From contig JADRCO010001187.1 of assembly GCA_021464525.1 (NCBI GenBank), positions 1 to 21,589 on the forward strand: 21,589 nt of DNA, given 5' to 3'. Positions 18,432 to 21,589 of this stretch are shown in pieces. A program made the position numbers and the translations under genes. Numbering within the stretch: the first letter of the stretch is position 1; each line of letters begins with the position of its first letter. Origin of the DNA: Rhizophagus sp. LPA8_4_AMF (taxonomy: Eukaryota > Glomeromycota > Glomeromycetes > Glomerales > Glomeraceae). The notes under the pieces were generated by a model. It saw only the letters and a program-made list of their open reading frames with translations, was not told the DNA's origin and did no database searches.

Positions 18432-18824
18432 TTATTTGCAATCCACCAGAAAATTTGTTATTATAAATAGTAATAATATATAGGCAAAGTGTAGTTGGTA
18501 ACCATGGTCACCATGGCAAGTAACAGATAACATTATGGGTCTTAACATTCCAGGTGAATCTTCAGATTGTGCAACAAATAATGGTTTTTTAGGTGTCCAT
18601 TCAGGTCTCTTTAAAGAAAAACTTGATTTTTCACTTGTCAAAGCTTTAAACCTAGAAATTGGAAAATTTGATTTTTCACCTGTTGAATCTTTAGATCTAA
18701 AGATTAGTGAGGGAATTGTAGACACTTCTACATGTGATGATAATAATAAACTTGCCCTGCTTAATTTCCTAATGCTCTCATTATGTTCTTGTTTAATGAC
18801 AATTCTAGCAAATGAAAATAGATA
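18432..18824 (-). pseudogene. Open minus-strand frame of unknown family (may be repeat-derived)
   Basis: The minus strand is open for 131 codons (18824 to the stop at 18432), with its first in-frame ATG at 18725. Pieces: FARIVIKQEHNESIRKL, SLIFRSKDSTGEKSNFP, ALTSEKSSFSLKRPEW, TPKKPLFVAQSEDSPG, then a hydrophobic end. Two 45-bp repeats inside give the recurring STGEKSNF / LTSEKSSF. The overlapping plus strand is also open and looks at least as protein-like, so only one (or neither) is real. Upstream on the minus strand, stop-broken coding-like sequence continues, which suggests a decayed repetitive gene. No family is recognised. Confidence 0.3.
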
Positions 18825-18852
18825 CTATATTATTAATAAAGAAAAGCCTTAG
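18535..18852 (+). CDS. Hypothetical 105-aa protein with a 15-residue duplication (doubtful)
   Basis: ATG at 18535, TAA at 18850-18852. The N-terminal part reads MGLNIPGESSDCATNNGFLG. Two 15-residue repeats follow, KLDFSLVKALNLEIG and KFDFSPVESLDLKIS, at about residues 28-57. A moderately hydrophobic segment around 76-91 (LLNFLMLSLCSCLM) comes next. The DNA repeats are 45 bp apart (18616 and 18662 as landmarks). The minus strand of the same interval is open too. A 15-bp near-palindrome (CCATGGTCACCATGG) lies about 25 bp before the ATG. I do not recognise a family. It could be a small lineage-specific protein or a fragment of a repeat. Confidence 0.3.
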   Translation: MGLNIPGESSDCATNNGFLGVHSGLFKEKLDFSLVKALNLEIGKFDFSPVESLDLKISEGIVDTSTCDDNNKLALLNFLMLSLCSCLMTILANENRYYIINKEKP

Positions 18853-18944
18853 ACTTAAACCATCTTTTTAAAAAGATTTCTTCAGAAATATACCTGGTTT
18901 TAACCAGAACCTGGTGGAGAACTCCTCATAAATTTCCTTTTCAA

Positions 18945-19148
18945 TTAAACTCTTCTTTTTTCTACTATTTCTATATCTTTACACCATCCAATGAAATAAA
19001 AGATAATTAACCAGCCAGTTAGATTAATTTCTTGCAGTACATTTTGTATAAGAAAAGGTGGAGTATTACTTATATAAAAAGTCTTCATGAAATACAGAAA
19101 TTTTTTATGATAGTTTTGCCAGTAAAATAATTTGTATTTCTGATTCAT
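18945..19148 (-). pseudogene. Short coding-like minus-strand fragment
   Basis: An ATG at 19146-19148 opens 67 codons: MNQKYKLFYWQNYHKKF, then SNTPPFLIQNVLQEINL, then GWLIIFYFIGWCKDIEIVEK and a stop. After the stop the same frame continues LKRKFMRSSPPGSG before another stop, so the original protein was longer. Aromatic/hydrophobic, with one possible membrane-like segment (WLIIFYFIGW). No family is recognised. It probably belongs to a decayed transposon or repeat gene. Confidence 0.22.
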
Positions 19149-19629
19149 TTATCTTTTCAGTAATATTCACTAGTCAAATGAAGGGCTACCAGGCAAATTT
19201 TATATACCCGATAGCCCTATTATATGTTTGATTTTAACCTGAATGGCAGCTGATCAATCTACCAGATTTGTGACCAGTTCTTGGCACAGATTGAGTATAA
19301 GTCATGTGACTTTCAGGTCAAGCAGTATCGGGTAAGTGTAATATGAATATAGGAAGAATTTTAGCAATCCAATATCCTTACAGAACTGTCTATGATATCA
19401 GGTGTATATTTGCTACATTGAAACCTGATTTCTTCTTATTATTTATTTCTATTATTTATTTATTTATTTAAACGTATATTTTTTATTTCATTATATATAA
19501 ATTACATTCATTAATTTAACTTATTCTATCGATCTATCTACATTATATTGTTAATGGTTTGGAACATTATTCCAGTTGGTTCGATTCCAGCAAATAACTA
19601 TTCAATTCTTTCAAAACAGTGTCCAAGAT
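19149..19629. other. Spacer with short inverted repeats, no gene recognised
   Basis: AGGGCTA (near 19181) pairs with TAGCCCT (near 19212). TATACCCGATA near 19201 has a rough inverted counterpart TATCGGGTAA near 19327. A TTTA-rich microsatellite lies near 19440-19470. A tRNA T-arm-like string at 19575-19591 was considered and rejected. Scattered coding-like words suggest degraded transposon sequence. Confidence 0.4.
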
Positions 19630-19699
19630 CTACAAAAGAAACAAAGTTTCGTTATGGAGAAATAAAGAAAAAAGAAAAATTTCAATCTTGAAGCTTTAC
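19630..19699 (-). other. Possible 70-nt spliceosomal intron
   Basis: On the minus strand, CAAAG is followed by GTAAAG at 19699, a T-rich tract, and TTTCTTTTGTAG ending at 19630, then ATCTTGGAC. Length and the pyrimidine-rich 3' end suit fungal introns. Downstream of it a frame reads KILDTVLKELNSYLLES to a stop. It lies just past the end of the decayed minus-strand gene (19712-20673), so it may be an intron of that gene's older, longer form. Confidence 0.3.
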
Positions 19700-19711
19700 C
19701 TTTGAATTCTT

Positions 19712-20673
19712 CTATATAAAAACCCAGGACCTAAAAAGTAAAAGAAAAACTTTATTATGCTCTTTTTCACATCCAGGACATAAGCCCAAATTCTTAAATT
19801 CATATGTATCATTATGTCTGTCACTATTATATAAGGATAGGTAGGGATATTCTTTCAAAGCCACATTAATATAAAAGTATAAGCATCATATGGGATGACA
19901 GGTGAATTGATCAGATCTGAAAAATTAGAAATGTATGTTAAATGAATAGGTGTGCTTACCTCAGAAAATTCAGTTACGTACATATGATGATTTGTCATGC
20001 TGATCATTTTTTAGCATTCATTCGTAGAAGTCTTGAAAAGGCAACTTATAATGCCTTGGATCTGAATTTCTATTAAACCTGAAATAGCACTTGTGTTATA
20101 AATAACTGCTTGAATTTTATTTATTCCTATCTTTTCAAATAATATATAAATTTTTTTAGTTTTAGAAGTGATTTTACACAAGTTTACATTAGTAATGTTT
20201 GGAAGAAGGAATTTGATTTCGCTATATATCAATATCCTTGCCAATTGGTTATAAATTTTATTCATAAATTTAATATCCCTAATTTGATTCTCATACACTT
20301 TATAGTAATAATACCAGCATAGTATCTCCTTTTGTCTGACCTTCATTACTACATTAAATAGATCAACTATGGTTTGTGCTGTAATATTACTAGACCCTGT
20401 TAGAATCACTTCTAAGGAGAATTCAGGAATCTGAATGTCAAACACCATGCCATGATTGCTATCACTGTTTTTATTGCAAAAGGATGATAATTCCTATCTT
20501 AAACCTTGCTCTACTTTTTGCCTATAGAGGATTTTTTGATATGACAGAATGTTCTGATTATCTCTCTCCTTCAAATATAGTTTTTCAACATTTTTCTCTG
20601 AACATAAATTAGTGAGTAGCCCTATGAAAAGTATTTGTACTAAAAATATACCTATAATGTTATTAAAATATAC
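19712..20673 (-). pseudogene. Decayed member of a lineage-expanded protein family with coiled coil and CPGC zinc-ribbon-like end
   Basis: Reading 20673 to 19855 in one frame gives, in order: a hydrophobic start, a coiled-coil-like stretch (KNVEKLYLKERDNQNILSY, then LYRQKVEQGLR), TAG at 20494-20496, ELSSFCNKNSDSNHG, then an intact 145-codon piece from an ATG at 20446-20448 (MVFDIQIPEFSLEV ... LFEKIGINKIQAV ... SAISGLIEIQIQ). TAA at 20011-20013 follows, and the frame continues through a Ser/Pro-rich linker (EVSTPIHLTYIS) to TGA at 19855-19857. A one-base shift opens the last part (19885-19712): ALKEYPYLSLYNSD, then GLCPGCEKEH, a likely zinc-binding end. The order matches a family of uncharacterised proteins I recall as abundant in Rhizophagus; function unknown. 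The 5' side runs into an inverted-repeat element. Two stops and one shift make it a pseudogene unless read through. Confidence 0.5.
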
Positions 20674-20674
20674 T

Positions 20675-21589
20675 TAAAATAAGTATTAATTTTAGTTTGC
20701 GATATTCTTATATTATACTTAAAATGTGTTTAAAATGTATCTAAAATATACTTTTAATTGCTGATCCGCCTAAGAATGGCACTATTTGTTGATCATTTTA
20801 TAATAAAATTTGGGGAAAAAATTAAAAAATTTATTTCGCATTATTTTGTGATCTAGTTATTGGATTTTGATGACCTTATATTAGTTTTGTAGCTCTTAGC
20901 ACTTTCTTCAAAATAAAAAAAAGTTCTTCGAAATTGGACTGGGACATCACGAGATAAACATAAAAACCATTTTTCAGAACATACCGTGCTGCAACCCAAA
21001 AAATTTGTTTTGCAATTATCTCGTGATGTACCGGTCTAATTTTAAAGATCATTTTTTTATTTTGATGAGAGCACCGAGGGCTACAAAATACCTTAAAGGT
21101 TCATCAAAATGCAATTGCTGGATTACAAGATAATTCAAGATAACTCTTTTAATTTTTCGCCCTGAATTTAATTAGTAGCTGAGTGCCGATTTTAGGCGGA
21201 TCAGCAATTAATATATTTATATTTTGCCTAAACACTTAAATTATACTTAAAATATACTTAAATTAGATTTTAAGTACAATATAAGTGTAATTTTTTGCAT
21301 ACTTAAAATATACTTAAATATTAATTTAAATACATTATAACAATATTTTAAATACATAAAAATATACTTATATTATACTTAAATTTTAATTAAGTATATT
21401 ATAAGAATATTTTTAAGTATATAAAAAATATACTTATATTATACTTAAAATCTAATTTAAGTATATTTTAAGTATAATTTAAGTATTTAAGCAAAATACA
21501 AGTACATTAAAAGTATATTTCAGAATTATTTTAAATATATTTTAAGTATAATATAAGTATATCATAAATTAAAATTAATACTTATTTTA
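20675..21589. mobile_element. AAGTATA-rich inverted-repeat composite, running to the window end
   Basis: The left end TAAAATAAGTATTAATTTTA (20675-) is exactly mirrored by the last 20 bases of the window, and similarity continues inward (CTTATATTATACTTAAAAT). The right arm (21212-21589) is an array of ATACTTA / TAAGTAT words with internal palindromes, for example around 21358-21414. The left arm is only about 80 bp. Between them sits the separate foldback element at 20754-21211. The element may extend beyond the window. It directly abuts the 5' side of the decayed gene at 20673. Confidence 0.6.
20754..21211. mobile_element. 458-bp foldback element with exact 20-bp terminal repeat
   Basis: TTAATTGCTGATCCGCC plus TAA at 20754-20773 is repeated exactly, inverted, at 21192-21211. 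The pairing continues inward imperfectly along most of the length (for example GGACATCACGAGATAA near 20940 with TTATCTCGTGATGTACC near 21017), so the whole unit is a long imperfect palindrome centred near 20985. The ends begin and finish with TTAA, which could be a TTAA target as in piggyBac-type insertions or part of the repeat. Noncoding and richer in G+C than its host array. Confidence 0.7.

Noticed and set aside
19575-19591. tRNA-like T-arm (GTTGGTTCGATTCCAGC)
   Set aside because: A good 5-bp T stem with TTCGATT loop, but no D-arm/A-box, anticodon stem or matching acceptor strand is found 50-70 bases upstream.
19917-19959. 43-nt intron candidate (GTAAGC...TTTTTCAG, minus strand)
   Set aside because: Splicing leads straight into a stop codon, while reading through keeps a coding-like frame. 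It is also very short.

Overview
The window looks like nuclear DNA of a filamentous fungus with a very A+T-rich, transposon-loaded genome. The best fit is an arbuscular mycorrhizal fungus (Glomeromycotina, Rhizophagus-like). The reasons are the strong A/T bias, the long AT spacers with T-run/A-run tracts, an intronless F-box/leucine-rich-repeat protein with Asn runs of the kind expanded in these fungi, a possible Crinkler-like relic, and a dense set of decayed transposons and miniature inverted-repeat elements. This assignment is inference from sequence style. No rRNA, no acceptable tRNA and no CRISPR array was found.

Layout. Positions 1-150 hold GATATC-rich palindromes. Positions 469-2716 hold decayed coding stretches of unknown family, split by a 753-bp Tigger/pogo-like element (1698-2450). 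A 340-bp inverted-repeat element (2715-3054) follows. From 3077 to about 5010 lies a badly decayed MULE (Mutator-like) transposase, interrupted by a 261-bp CAGT-ended miniature element (3371-3631) and by a roughly 700-bp AGGT-rich composite repeat (4044-4737) that carries three ~129-bp tandem units. Positions 5011-7690 are AT-rich spacer with three compact inverted-repeat structures: a 77-bp hairpin, a GCCGTTTTC-ended element with internal CCGGAC repeats, and a CACAGTG-ended element.

Positions 7690-10100 are less AT-biased. They hold the relic of a possible Crinkler-like gene (minus strand, about 8510-9003), a three-fold ~67-bp repeat read through by an 89-codon open frame, and a ~47-bp degenerate tandem array. 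Positions 10100-12943 are AT-rich spacer. The one clearly intact gene is the 757-residue F-box/LRR protein on the minus strand (12944-15217), preceded on its 5' side by mirrored poly(T)/poly(A) tracts and a TA microsatellite.

Positions 15361-18057 are spacer with a small inverted-repeat element. After an AGTACCCCC-ended miniature element (18058-18319) comes a short interval open on both strands (18432-18852). On the minus strand, 20673-19712 is a decayed member of what appears to be a lineage-expanded protein family: coiled coil, conserved core, then a CPGC...H zinc-ribbon-like end. It is broken by two in-frame stops and one frameshift. An inverted-repeat composite (20675 to the window end) abuts its 5' side and contains a 458-bp foldback element with an exact 20-bp terminal repeat.

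The window is therefore one housekeeping-style or regulatory gene (a ubiquitin-ligase adaptor) set in a transposon graveyard. I see no operon and no coherent multi-gene system. The main interest is the nested transposon stratigraphy and several miniature element families that share ends.
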